From an uncultured Porphyromonadaceae bacterium (GTDB lineage: Bacteria; Bacteroidota; Bacteroidia; Bacteroidales; Barnesiellaceae_A), in contig UQMR01000090.1 of the NCBI GenBank assembly GCA_900542255.1, positions 1 to 7,067 of the forward strand: a stretch of 7,067 nt of DNA. The letters are read 5' to 3'. How positions within the stretch are numbered: the first letter of the stretch is position 1; every line of letters starts with the position of its first letter. The notes beneath the pieces were generated by a model. The model saw nothing but the letters and a program-made list of their open reading frames with translations, was not told the origin of the DNA and ran no database searches. Below are positions 1-6,172 of this stretch, piece after piece. The position numbers and the translations under genes were made by a program.

Positions 1-316
1 CGACTTTGGGCTCGAAGTGCTTGGCCTCTTCGTACTCCATCCACGCATACGACATGATGATTACCACATCACCGGGCTGCACAAGGCGTGCGGCTGCCCC
101 ATTGAGGCAAACCACGCCCGACCCGCGTTCTCCGCGTATCACATACGTTTCAAACCGCGCTCCGTTATTATTGTCTACTATGGCCACCTTTTCATTGGCA
201 ATAATGCCGGCAGCATCCATCAAATCCTCGTCGATAGTGATGCTTCCTATATAGTTCAGGTCAGCCTGCGTGACGGTTACGCGGTGTATCTTCGATTTCA
301 ATACCTCTACCAGCAT
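1..316 (-). CDS. panD: Aspartate 1-decarboxylase PanD (C-terminus cut by window edge)
   Basis: PanD makes beta-alanine from L-aspartate for pantothenate and coenzyme A synthesis in the cytoplasm. It is a pyruvoyl enzyme made by self-cleavage of a proenzyme. The frame reads 105 codons to the edge and begins [20 protein letters not shown]. The cleavage site Gly24-Ser25 (in NYIGSITID) is present, as are Lys9, Arg54 and Tyr58, which match the conserved active-site positions of the E. coli enzyme, and the NGAAA (72-76) and GDVVII (82-87) segments. Family members are about 115-127 residues, so only a short C-terminal tail is missing. The ATG follows the panC stop after one base, so the two are surely co-transcribed and probably translationally coupled. 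The identification is very secure. Confidence 0.97.
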   Translation of the reverse strand, partial: MLVEVLKSKIHRVTVTQADLNYIGSITIDEDLMDAAGIIANEKVAIVDNNNGARFETYVIRGERGSGVVCLNGAAARLVQPGDVVIIMSYAWMEYEEAKHFEPKV

Positions 317-317
317 G

Positions 318-1184
318 TTACTCTCCTTTCGTTTCTTGGGGGCGTCGGTAAGCGACATTGTCTATCAGCCTTACATCGCCATTATACACAGTAATACAGC
401 CTGCGATAAACTCACTGGCATTCCAGTCGCGCACGGGCTGCATGGTATATCCGTCTACAACCTCGTAATACTCTACCCGCAGACCGGGCACGGCATCGAC
501 ACGCTCTATGACAAAACGAATGGTTTCATCGACACTGTGCGTACGGGCATACTCGACACTCTTGAAGAGCGTATCGGCTATCATAGGTGCATGCTTGCGC
601 TCCTCGGGAGTAAGGCGTACGTTGCGGCTGCTCAATGCCAACCCATCGGCCTCGCGGACGATAGGACAGGCTATAATCTGCACCTTAAAGCCTTCGAGAC
701 GCACCATCTGCCGGATAACGGCTATCTGCTGAAAATCCTTTTCACCAAAGTAAGCCCGGTCGGGCTCTACCATGGCAAAGAGCTTGCTCACCACCTGTGC
801 GACACCGTTGAAGTGTCCGGGACGGAAACGCCCCTCCATCACCTCGGCGACAGCACCCAGGTCAAACACACGCGTATCGGGCTCGGGGTACATCTCCTCT
901 ACCGACGGAGCGAACACAAAGGTACAGCCCGCCTCTTGCAGCAGAGCGTAATCGGCTTCGGGAGTACGGGGATACAATTCAAGGTCGCGTTTATCGTTGA
1001 ATTGCGTAGGGTTTACAAACACACTTGCAACAGCGACATCATTCTCTGCCACACAGCGTTTTACAAGCGATAAGTGACCGGCATGCAGCGCACCCATCGT
1101 GGGCACCAGGCCGATTTGCTTGCCTGCTGCACGGGCATCTTTCATACGTTGTCGCAATAGGGCAACGGTAGTTATTACTTCCAT
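318..1184 (-). CDS. panC: Pantothenate synthetase PanC (pantoate--beta-alanine ligase)
   Basis: PanC joins pantoate to beta-alanine using ATP, by way of a pantoyl-adenylate, which is the last step of pantothenate synthesis. The product of the next gene, panD, supplies its beta-alanine. Using the ATG at 1184 the protein has 288 residues, close to the usual 280-290. Visible motifs are [10 protein letters not shown] (28-37, the HIGH-like nucleotide-binding motif), NPTQF (58-62), GEKDFQQ (147-153), and GLALSSRN (181-188, the KMSKS-like loop). The frame is open 17 codons further upstream to 1235, but that extension ([11 protein letters not shown]...) has no counterpart in the family and would overlap the likely promoter, so the start at [10 protein letters not shown] is preferred. 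It is complete, with no damaged motif. Confidence 0.97.
   Translation of the reverse strand: MEVITTVALLRQRMKDARAAGKQIGLVPTMGALHAGHLSLVKRCVAENDVAVASVFVNPTQFNDKRDLELYPRTPEADYALLQEAGCTFVFAPSVEEMYPEPDTRVFDLGAVAEVMEGRFRPGHFNGVAQVVSKLFAMVEPDRAYFGEKDFQQIAVIRQMVRLEGFKVQIIACPIVREADGLALSSRNVRLTPEERKHAPMIADTLFKSVEYARTHSVDETIRFVIERVDAVPGLRVEYYEVVDGYTMQPVRDWNASEFIAGCITVYNGDVRLIDNVAYRRPQETKGE
321..329 (-). promoter_or_regulatory. Shine-Dalgarno-like site for panD inside the end of panC
   Basis: On the minus strand the last codons of panC read AAA GGA GAG before the TAA stop, so an AAAGGAGAG sequence ends a few bases before the panD ATG. This is good spacing for a ribosome binding site. Most genes in this group lack such sequences, including the other starts in this window. 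It may serve re-initiation at panD, but the bases also encode Lys-Gly-Glu of PanC, so chance is possible. Confidence 0.4.
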
Positions 1185-1212
1185 TATTGCTAAATGATTT
1201 GAAAAATCGCTG

Positions 1213-1220
1213 CAAAGGAA
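1213..1220 (-). promoter_or_regulatory. Possible -7 box of the panC-panD promoter
   Basis: The minus strand reads TTCCTTTG here, one base off the Bacteroidetes -7 consensus TAnnTTTG, 28 bases upstream of the chosen panC start. No TTG lies at the ideal spacing: the nearest on the minus strand are at about 1233-1235 and 1246-1248. The placement fits a short leader, but the box is imperfect. Confidence 0.4.
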
Positions 1221-1344
1221 ATAAATAAACCACAAAAAGCGAAGCCAATCGACAAGAATTTTACGGAAGATTCTATTTCGCCCGCCGGGAGTATGATAAA
1301 AACTGCTTTTCGTCGTTGCCGACGTGTTAATACTTCTAACAACC

Positions 1345-1375
1345 TTGTTTTACAATCGTTTTTTTCGTACCTTTG
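1345..1375 (+). promoter_or_regulatory. Promoter of the GT5-like/DUF4270 operon
   Basis: A TTG (1345-1347), a 20-base spacer and TACCTTTG (1368-1375) match the Bacteroidetes sigma-factor promoter (-33 TTG, -7 TAnnTTTG). Transcription should begin within about ten bases of the -7 box, giving a leader of about 20 bases before the ATG at 1403. It lies divergent to panC within a 218-base intergenic region. Confidence 0.7.
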
Positions 1376-1402
1376 CACTACATATAATATAGAGTAAGCA
1401 TC

Positions 1403-2221
1403 ATGAGCAAAACCAAAATCTTATTTGTCACCCAAGAAATGATTCCTTACATGCCTGAGACCGAAATCGCCAAGACTTGCCGCGAACTTCCCCAGGCGAT
1501 ACAGGAACGAGGCCACGAAATACGGACTTTCATGCCTAAGTACGGCAGCATCAACGAACGCCGCAACCAGTTGCATGAGGTTATCCGCCTCTCGGGTATG
1601 AATCTGATTATCGATGATACCGACCATCCTCTCATCATCAAGGTGGCATCGATACAGGCTGCGCGCATGCAAGTATATTTCACCGATAACGACGACTACT
1701 TCCAACGCAAAGTGGGCGAAGTCATGGACGAAGCCAACCGCGAAGATAATGACGAACGCAGTATCTTCTACGCCCGGGGTGTCTTGGAGACGGTGAAAAA
1801 ACTCCGCTGGGAGCCCGACATTATCCACTGCCACGGCTGGCTGGCATCGCTGGTGCCTCTCTACATAAAGAAATCTTATGCCGACGACCCCTGCTTCCGC
1901 AACTCGAAGATAGTATATTCGGTCTACGACAATGCGTTTACCCGCCCCTTCGACCCCAAATTCGCCGAGAAAATCATCTTCCGCAATATCACGGAGGAAG
2001 ACCTGCCTTTTGCCAACGGCACCGAGGTGGACTATCGCACGCTCACAAAATTTGCCATAGACTACTCCGACGGTATCGCAGCCGGCAGCGCACAGATTGA
2101 CCCCGAAATAGAACAATACATAGAAACATCCCACAAACCGTTCCTACCCTACCAAACGGACGAAGTGCGCGCCGACGCTTTCGACGAGTTTTATGACAAG
2201 GTATGGAATGCCAACCAATAA
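1403..2221 (+). CDS. GT5-domain-only glycogen/starch synthase-like protein
   Basis: The 272-residue protein resembles only the N-terminal catalytic (GT5) half of bacterial glycogen synthase, which normally has about 480 residues and two Rossmann-like domains. Visible similarities are the opening strand KILFVTQEMIPY (5-16), LPQAIQERGHEIRTFMPKYG (29-48) and DIIHCHGWLASLVPLY (139-154, like the HxHxW region of GlgA). Two key things are missing. The KTGGLAD loop that binds ADP-glucose aligns with PETEIAK (18-24), and the whole C-terminal GT1 domain with its glucosyl-donor site is absent. The gene stops cleanly and is not an obvious frameshift remnant. Databases often name such proteins glycogen synthase. 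From sequence I infer a non-catalytic or altered role. The ATG at 1403 follows a good promoter, and the protein is probably co-transcribed with the downstream lipoprotein gene. It has no signal peptide, so it is predicted cytoplasmic. Confidence 0.85.
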   Translation: MSKTKILFVTQEMIPYMPETEIAKTCRELPQAIQERGHEIRTFMPKYGSINERRNQLHEVIRLSGMNLIIDDTDHPLIIKVASIQAARMQVYFTDNDDYFQRKVGEVMDEANREDNDERSIFYARGVLETVKKLRWEPDIIHCHGWLASLVPLYIKKSYADDPCFRNSKIVYSVYDNAFTRPFDPKFAEKIIFRNITEEDLPFANGTEVDYRTLTKFAIDYSDGIAAGSAQIDPEIEQYIETSHKPFLPYQTDEVRADAFDEFYDKVWNANQ

Positions 2222-2237
2222 ACCAACCACTCATCCG

Positions 2238-3617
2238 ATGAGATTCCACCACATATTACTATCGCTCGCATGTTGCTGCGCGATAGTCGCTTGTGAAGAC
2301 ACTATCACTACGATAGGCTCTTCGCTCGATGCATCTTCGATAACAATCACCGTAGACTCCACCTTTACACAGGCCTCGGGTCAGTCGGTATTCACCGACA
2401 GCATCATAGGTCGCACCACCGACCCCCTGCTGGGCAACCTCTCGCTGCAAAACTACGGTACGCTGGGCACAGGATTCCTCACACAATTTATGCCCACGCT
2501 CAACATAGACACCGCCGGAGTAACCGCCGAGACGTTAGACTCGCTCATACTCTTCCTCAATTACTATAACACCGACCTGCTGGGCGACTCGCTTGCGCCT
2601 ATGGTGATAAACATATATCGCCTCGACCAGACTCTGTCGAGCCCGCTGTACACCAACATAGACCCGAACGAGTATTACAATCCGGATAACCTGCTCGCCT
2701 CGCAAGCCTTCGGCAGCTCTCAGGAAGGATATATCGACAGCAGCGACGAAGAGCGCCCCTACAAACGCATCTCGGTAAAGCTCCCCATAGAGCTGGGACG
2801 CGAAATATTCAACGAATACAAGCAAAACCCCGATATCTTCGCCTCTCCATACAGTTTCGCCACCTTCTTCCCGGGCGTATATATGGACATCTCTTATGGC
2901 AACGGACGCGTCATCAACATCAAAGGCGTATTCATGACCATGTTCTACCGCTCTATCGATGAAGAGGGCGAGAGCGAGAACCTGGAATATACCTACATGG
3001 GCGTAACCCCCGAGGTGCGCAGTATCAACCACTTCACACTCACACCCGATGCCACCCTGCAACAAAACGTAAACGACGGCAAGATATACGTACAATCGCC
3101 CATAGGCTACATGCCCGCATTACATTTCCCCACGGGAGAAATTATTGCACGCTACCGCGAGGCTCTCGATGCCACCGACGGGCACAAGATACAGAACATA
3201 CTCAACTCCCTCTCGTTTGTCATACCGGCCATAACCGACGCTACCGGTGTCCTCGACCCGCCGTCGTACCTGCTGTTTATACGCCGCTCGCAAGTGACGG
3301 AGTTTTTCGCCGAGAAAAAACTGCCCGACAATGTCAACTCATTCTATGCGGCATACGACAAGGATACGCAGTCATATAAATTCTCCAACCTGAGCCCATA
3401 CATACTCAACGTCATGGACAATGGCGGCGCCACTCCCGACGACGAAGATATCATACTCTTCCCGGTACAGGTAACATCGGAGACAACCTCGACATACTAC
3501 AACACTACAACCGAGATTACCAGCATAACCCCCTACTGCGCCCTGCCGTCGATAGTAGAACTGGATATAGCCAATTCCAAAATCACTATCAACTACACGT
3601 CGATGAATTCCATATAG
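2238..3617 (+). CDS. DUF4270 family lipoprotein, probably surface exposed
   Basis: This is a 459-residue protein of unknown function. It starts with a lipoprotein signal peptide (MRFHHILLSLACCCAIVAC). The lipobox ends at Cys19 and is followed by Glu-Asp, an acidic pair like the surface-export signal of Bacteroides lipoproteins. The following region, with TIGSSL, VDSTFTQASG and a GRTTDPLLGNLS segment, is typical of DUF4270 proteins of Bacteroidota. The rest is a soluble, beta-rich, Tyr/Thr/Asp-rich chain without further membrane segments. The frame is open to an ATG at 2193 that overlaps the upstream gene by 29 bases, but this would put 15 polar residues before the signal peptide, so the ATG at 2238 is preferred. 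It lies 16 bases after the GT5-like gene and is likely in its operon. No convincing intrinsic terminator follows it. The family call is from recognition; no enzymatic role can be assigned. Confidence 0.85.
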   Translation: MRFHHILLSLACCCAIVACEDTITTIGSSLDASSITITVDSTFTQASGQSVFTDSIIGRTTDPLLGNLSLQNYGTLGTGFLTQFMPTLNIDTAGVTAETLDSLILFLNYYNTDLLGDSLAPMVINIYRLDQTLSSPLYTNIDPNEYYNPDNLLASQAFGSSQEGYIDSSDEERPYKRISVKLPIELGREIFNEYKQNPDIFASPYSFATFFPGVYMDISYGNGRVINIKGVFMTMFYRSIDEEGESENLEYTYMGVTPEVRSINHFTLTPDATLQQNVNDGKIYVQSPIGYMPALHFPTGEIIARYREALDATDGHKIQNILNSLSFVIPAITDATGVLDPPSYLLFIRRSQVTEFFAEKKLPDNVNSFYAAYDKDTQSYKFSNLSPYILNVMDNGGATPDDEDIILFPVQVTSETTSTYYNTTTEITSITPYCALPSIVELDIANSKITINYTSMNSI

Positions 3618-3699
3618 GCGAATCTCCCCGACACGACACAGCACACATGCAGAGCCGGACGCAAAGGAGAAAAAAGAGAGCCGACACGAAAAAGAGTGT

Positions 3700-3730
3700 A
3701 TGAAAATTTTTGCATTGAAAAAATTTTCAT
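3700..3730. repeat. Perfect 12-base inverted repeat in the tRNA promoter
   Basis: ATGAAAATTTTT (3700-3711) is the exact reverse complement of AAAAATTTTCAT (3719-3730), with a seven-base spacer. It fills the space between the -33 and -7 elements of the tRNA promoter and ends directly before the -7 box. It could be a regulator binding site or a weak A/T hairpin on read-through transcripts from the DUF4270 gene. A/T runs near promoters also arise by chance. Confidence 0.8.
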
Positions 3731-3738
3731 TACCTTTG
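3710..3738 (+). promoter_or_regulatory. Promoter of the threonine tRNA gene
   Basis: TTG (3710-3712, within TTTTTG) and TACCTTTG (3731-3738) are separated by 18 bases, near the usual Bacteroidetes spacing. The -7 box is identical to that of the operon at 1368-1375. The tRNA begins 10 bases after the box, so the 5' leader would be only a few bases. Confidence 0.65.
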
Positions 3739-3748
3739 CAGCGCAAAA

Positions 3749-3821
3749 GCCACAATAGCTCAGTTGGTAGAGCATTTCATTCGTAACGAAAAGGTCGTGG
3801 GTTCGAGTCCCACTCGTGGCT
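3749..3821 (+). tRNA. tRNA-Thr, anticodon CGT
   Basis: A 73-base cloverleaf can be folded: acceptor GCCACAA/TCGTGGC, D-arm GCTC/GAGC (3758-3773), anticodon arm TTTCA/CGAAA with loop TTCGTAA (3780-3786; anticodon CGT at 3782-3784, reading ACG), variable AGGTC, and T-arm GTGGG/CCCAC with loop TTCGAGT (3797-3813). G1-C72, C2-G71 and G35-U36 fit threonine identity, and the D-arm and anticodon loop match E. coli thrW closely. Two pairs are A-C mismatches: 6-67 (3754 with 3815) and 31-39 (3779 with 3787). The discriminator is T, and the CCA end is not encoded (CCC follows). It has its own promoter and terminator. Confidence 0.95.
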
Positions 3822-3849
3822 CCCAGAAATTTTTTCTTCCATTTAAGTT

Positions 3850-3884
3850 AGGGAACGGATTAAACCCGTTCCCTTTCTTTTTTT
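3850..3884 (+). terminator. Intrinsic terminator after tRNA-Thr
   Basis: A 9-pair stem (AGGGAACGG at 3850-3858 with CCGTTCCCT at 3866-3874) has a seven-base loop, and is followed by TTTCTTTTTTT through 3884. This is a classic rho-independent terminator for the tRNA transcript, 28 bases after the mature 3' end. Confidence 0.92.
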
Positions 3885-4030
3885 ATATCCCGCTCCTTCG
3901 ACACCCGCTCCATCCCATACGCCCAGGCCGCAAACCGGCAGCACGGCCCGCCTCCTTCTGCATCCGGCCGTCCACAGACATGAGCCGCCAGAACAGCCCG
4001 GCGCAACCACCCCGGCAACTGTCACGAGGA

Positions 4031-4096
4031 GCGAAAGCCCCTAATAGGGTTACGAATGGATAAAAAATTACAATTTACGCATTTTAGGGGCATCGC
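4031..4096. repeat. Inverted repeat GCGA-GCCCCTAA / TTAGGGGC-TCGC
   Basis: GCCCCTAA (4037-4044) is the reverse complement of TTAGGGGC (4084-4091). Outside these, GCGA (4031-4034) faces TCGC (4093-4096), offset by one base. The left arm also contains the small palindrome CCCTA-A-TAGGG (4039-4049). It sits upstream of the possible recJ-side promoter, where an operator or an upstream hairpin could lie. Confidence 0.6.
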
Positions 4097-4121
4097 AAAG
4101 GGAATATAGCAGATGTTTTTG

Positions 4122-4129
4122 TAACTTTA
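4122..4129 (+). promoter_or_regulatory. Possible -7 box upstream of recJ
   Basis: TAACTTTA differs from the TAnnTTTG consensus only in the last base. No TTG is present about 20 bases upstream, so the -33 element is poor. If used, it would give a recJ leader of about 230 bases. The call is tentative. Confidence 0.3.
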
Positions 4130-4225
4130 CGCCACGAAGCCCGTCCCGCACCATCGGAGGATATCCCGATACGGCCTTGCAAGCTGCGCAGGCAACCCTA
4201 TTACGCCGACTGCCGGCTCTGCAAA

Positions 4226-4267
4226 ATGAATGGGAGAAGGCTCATACACATCTTCTTACGCAGCTAA
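4226..4267 (+). CDS. Possible 13-codon leader ORF before a hairpin
   Basis: ATG at 4226 opens a 13-codon frame reading MNGRRLIHIFLRS and stopping with TAA at 4265-4267, one base before a strong hairpin (4268-4292). This arrangement recalls leader peptides of attenuators. There is no run of one regulatory amino acid, although Arg occurs three times and Ile/Leu four times. No ribosome binding site is evident, and short frames like this are common by chance, so support is weak. Confidence 0.2.
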   Translation: MNGRRLIHIFLRS

Positions 4268-4292
4268 GCCGCCGGCAACCAGTGCCGGCGGC
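4268..4292 (+). other. Perfect G+C-rich hairpin in the recJ leader
   Basis: GCCGCCGGCA (4268-4277) pairs completely with TGCCGGCGGC (4283-4292) around the loop ACCAG. No T-run follows, so it is not an intrinsic terminator. The core GCCGGCA (4271-4277) can instead pair with TGCCGGC at 4211-4217, so two mutually exclusive folds exist. A flanking pair CATCTTC (4249-4255) with GAAGATG (4301-4307) could enclose the hairpin. Confidence 0.75.
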
Positions 4293-4366
4293 ACCATACC
4301 GAAGATGAGTCTGCAACGGAAGCTACCGCCGTTGCCCCCGCGCTGATAAAAATAAAAGAAACATAA

Positions 4367-6118
4367 ATGATAAGTAAATGGAATCATTTACCCCTTACAT
4401 GCCAACAACTTGCCACTGCCAAGGCGCTCGAAGAGACATTCCCGGGATGTCCCACGATATGCAGGTTATTAGCCCAAAGGGGTATAAACTCGGCCGACGA
4501 TGCAAAAAAATTCTTCAATCCCTCGCTAAATGACCTGCATGACCCGTTTCTGATGCGGGATATGAGAAAAGCCGTCGAAAGGCTCAACAATGCCATAGGG
4601 GCCAAAGAAAAAATCATGATTTACGGCGACTACGACGTAGACGGTACTACGGCGGTCGCCTTGGTGTATAAGTTCCTCAGCAGATTCTACTCGGGACTAT
4701 CCTACTACATCCCCGACCGTTATGAGGAGGGATACGGAATCTCTACCAAAAGCATCAACCACGCCCATGAAAACGGCATCACGCTCGTTATCGCCCTCGA
4801 TTGCGGTATCAAGGCCGTAGAGCAAATCGACTACGCCGCTTCACTGGGTATCGACTTCATCATCTGCGACCACCATGTCCCCGACGACCGTCTGCCCAAT
4901 GCCGCAGCCATACTGAATCCCAAGCTCGACGATGAACCCTATCCATACAAGCACCTGTCGGGGTGTGGCGTAGGCTATAAATTCATGCAGGGCTTTGCCA
5001 TCAACAACGGTCTCGACGTGAGCTCGTGTCTCGAACCGCTGCTCGACCTTGTCGCCGTGAGCATCATATCGGATATTGTACCCATTACCGAGGAGAACCG
5101 CATCCTTACCTACCACGGGCTGCGGCGCATCAACTCCAACCCCGGCATGGGGCTGCGGGCCATCATCAAGATATGTCATTTGCAGAATAAGCGGAACATC
5201 TCCATCAGCGATATCATCTTCAAGATAGGTCCACGCATCAATGCCTCGGGGCGTATGCAGTCGGGCGTAGAGGCCGTAGACCTGCTTGTGGCGCGCGACA
5301 TCAACGAGGCATACCGCAAAGGCCGCGAGATAGACCGCTACAACAACGACCGCAAGGAACTCGACAAGCGTATCACCGAGGAGGCCAATGAGATATTGCA
5401 GAACCATGTAGATATCAACAACCGTCGCTCTATCGTTGTATATAACAAAGACTGGCACAAAGGGATTATAGGCATCGTAGCATCGCGCTTTACCGAACTC
5501 TACTACAAACCGGCGGTGGTGCTTACACTCTCAGACGGGCTCGCCACGGGCTCGGCCCGCTCGGTACAGGGCTTCGACATATATAAGGCCGTAGAATCGT
5601 GCCGCGACCTGCTCGAAAACTTCGGCGGGCATACCTATGCCGTAGGCTTGTCTCTCAAAGAGGAGCACATCAAAGAGTTTACGCAACGCTTCGAGGAGTA
5701 TGTCGCACAAAACATACAGCCCGCCCAGACTACGCCGCAGATAGATATAGACGCCTGTATCGACTTTGCAGAGATAACCCCCGAGTTTGTAGGATGGCTG
5801 CGACAGTTCAACCCCTTCGGGCCGGGCAACAACAAACCCATATTCTACACAAGCCATGTCACCGACTACGGCACAAGCCGCCTTGTGGGGCATAGGCAGG
5901 AACACCTGAAACTGGAATTGCTGGACAGCACCTCGGGGCGCATCATCAACGGTATCGCATTCAATATGCGCGAGAATTACGAATACATCAAGAGCGGCAA
6001 GCCTTTCGACATATGCTACACCATCGAAGACAATCAACACGGCAACAACGATATACAGATTTTCTTACGAAGCATGCGTCCCTGCGAGCCCGCCACGGAG
6101 GGCGACCCGGTTTTGTGA
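4367..6118 (+). CDS. recJ: Single-stranded-DNA-specific exonuclease RecJ
   Basis: RecJ degrades single-stranded DNA 5' to 3' in the cytoplasm and serves recombinational repair, mismatch repair and base excision repair. The 583-residue protein is the normal length for the Bacteroidota type. The DHH phosphoesterase domain shows YGDYDVDGTTA (86-96), ALDCG (143-147), CDHHVPDD (167-174) and VSIISDIVP (231-239), which carry the metal-binding aspartates and histidines. SGCGVGYKF (198-206) and IGPRINASGR (287-296) are also typical. The DHHA1 domain contains DWHKGIIGIVASR (362-374) and the nucleic-acid-binding NFGGHTYAVGL (418-428). An OB-fold-like C-terminus follows from about 450. The ATG at 4367 lies after an A-rich stretch and starts a normal RecJ N-terminus. 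No damage is seen. It appears monocistronic and faces the next operon convergently. Confidence 0.97.
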   Translation: MISKWNHLPLTCQQLATAKALEETFPGCPTICRLLAQRGINSADDAKKFFNPSLNDLHDPFLMRDMRKAVERLNNAIGAKEKIMIYGDYDVDGTTAVALVYKFLSRFYSGLSYYIPDRYEEGYGISTKSINHAHENGITLVIALDCGIKAVEQIDYAASLGIDFIICDHHVPDDRLPNAAAILNPKLDDEPYPYKHLSGCGVGYKFMQGFAINNGLDVSSCLEPLLDLVAVSIISDIVPITEENRILTYHGLRRINSNPGMGLRAIIKICHLQNKRNISISDIIFKIGPRINASGRMQSGVEAVDLLVARDINEAYRKGREIDRYNNDRKELDKRITEEANEILQNHVDINNRRSIVVYNKDWHKGIIGIVASRFTELYYKPAVVLTLSDGLATGSARSVQGFDIYKAVESCRDLLENFGGHTYAVGLSLKEEHIKEFTQRFEEYVAQNIQPAQTTPQIDIDACIDFAEITPEFVGWLRQFNPFGPGNNKPIFYTSHVTDYGTSRLVGHRQEHLKLELLDSTSGRIINGIAFNMRENYEYIKSGKPFDICYTIEDNQHGNNDIQIFLRSMRPCEPATEGDPVL

Positions 6119-6172
6119 TTGCAACATCGGCCCGCCACAGCCTCCCCCCAAGAGATATTCCAGAGGAAACAA

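Larger units (their letters stand above)
3885..4366. other. Gene-poor, structured intergenic region before recJ
   Basis: I see no convincing protein gene here on either strand. An open frame through 4063 begins inside the tRNA and has an Arg/Pro-rich, low-information composition, so it is not believed. The first part (3885-4020) is G+C rich and shows nothing recognisable. From about 4031 the region holds inverted repeats (4031-4096; 4042-4051 with 4194-4203), a -7-like box at 4122-4129, several hairpins, a possible 13-codon ORF and an A-rich stretch (4348-4366) directly before recJ. It does not match the tRNA, tmRNA, RNase P, SRP or riboswitch consensus elements I know. It is best read as a long recJ leader or an unassigned non-coding RNA. 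Confidence 0.6.

Noticed and set aside
270..1073. A 267-codon plus-strand frame opposite panC.
   Set aside because: It is the antisense shadow of panC, whose minus-strand product matches pantothenate synthetase over its full length.
1421..2134. A 237-codon minus-strand frame opposite the GT5-like gene.
   Set aside because: Its low-complexity Val/Gly-rich product has no family likeness, while the plus-strand frame does; it is a shadow.
2193..2237. An upstream ATG for the DUF4270 gene, overlapping the GT5-like gene.
   Set aside because: It would add 15 polar residues before a standard lipoprotein signal peptide; the ATG at 2238 gives a normal signal sequence.
3700..3730. The A/T inverted repeat as a terminator for the DUF4270 gene.
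   Set aside because: The stem is nearly all A/T and is not followed by a T-run; it overlaps the tRNA promoter, which explains its location better.
3764..4063. A 99-codon open frame on the plus strand.
   Set aside because: It begins inside the tRNA, runs through the terminator hairpin and U-tract, and translates to a Pro/Arg-rich chain without a recognisable domain.
4158..4240. AGGATAT (4158-4164) and AGAAGG (4234-4239) recall the internal loop of the laboratory-selected FMN aptamer, with CCC/GGG next to them.
   Set aside because: The motif comes from in vitro selection, not natural riboswitches. The flanking pairing is only three good pairs on one side, and chance matches of this length are plausible.
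4195..4292. CGACTGCC and TGGGAGAAGGC loosely resemble parts of a cobalamin riboswitch.
   Set aside because: The conserved GGTG, CCCGC-ACTGT and CCAGGAGACCTGCC elements are absent, and recJ is not a cobalamin-related gene.
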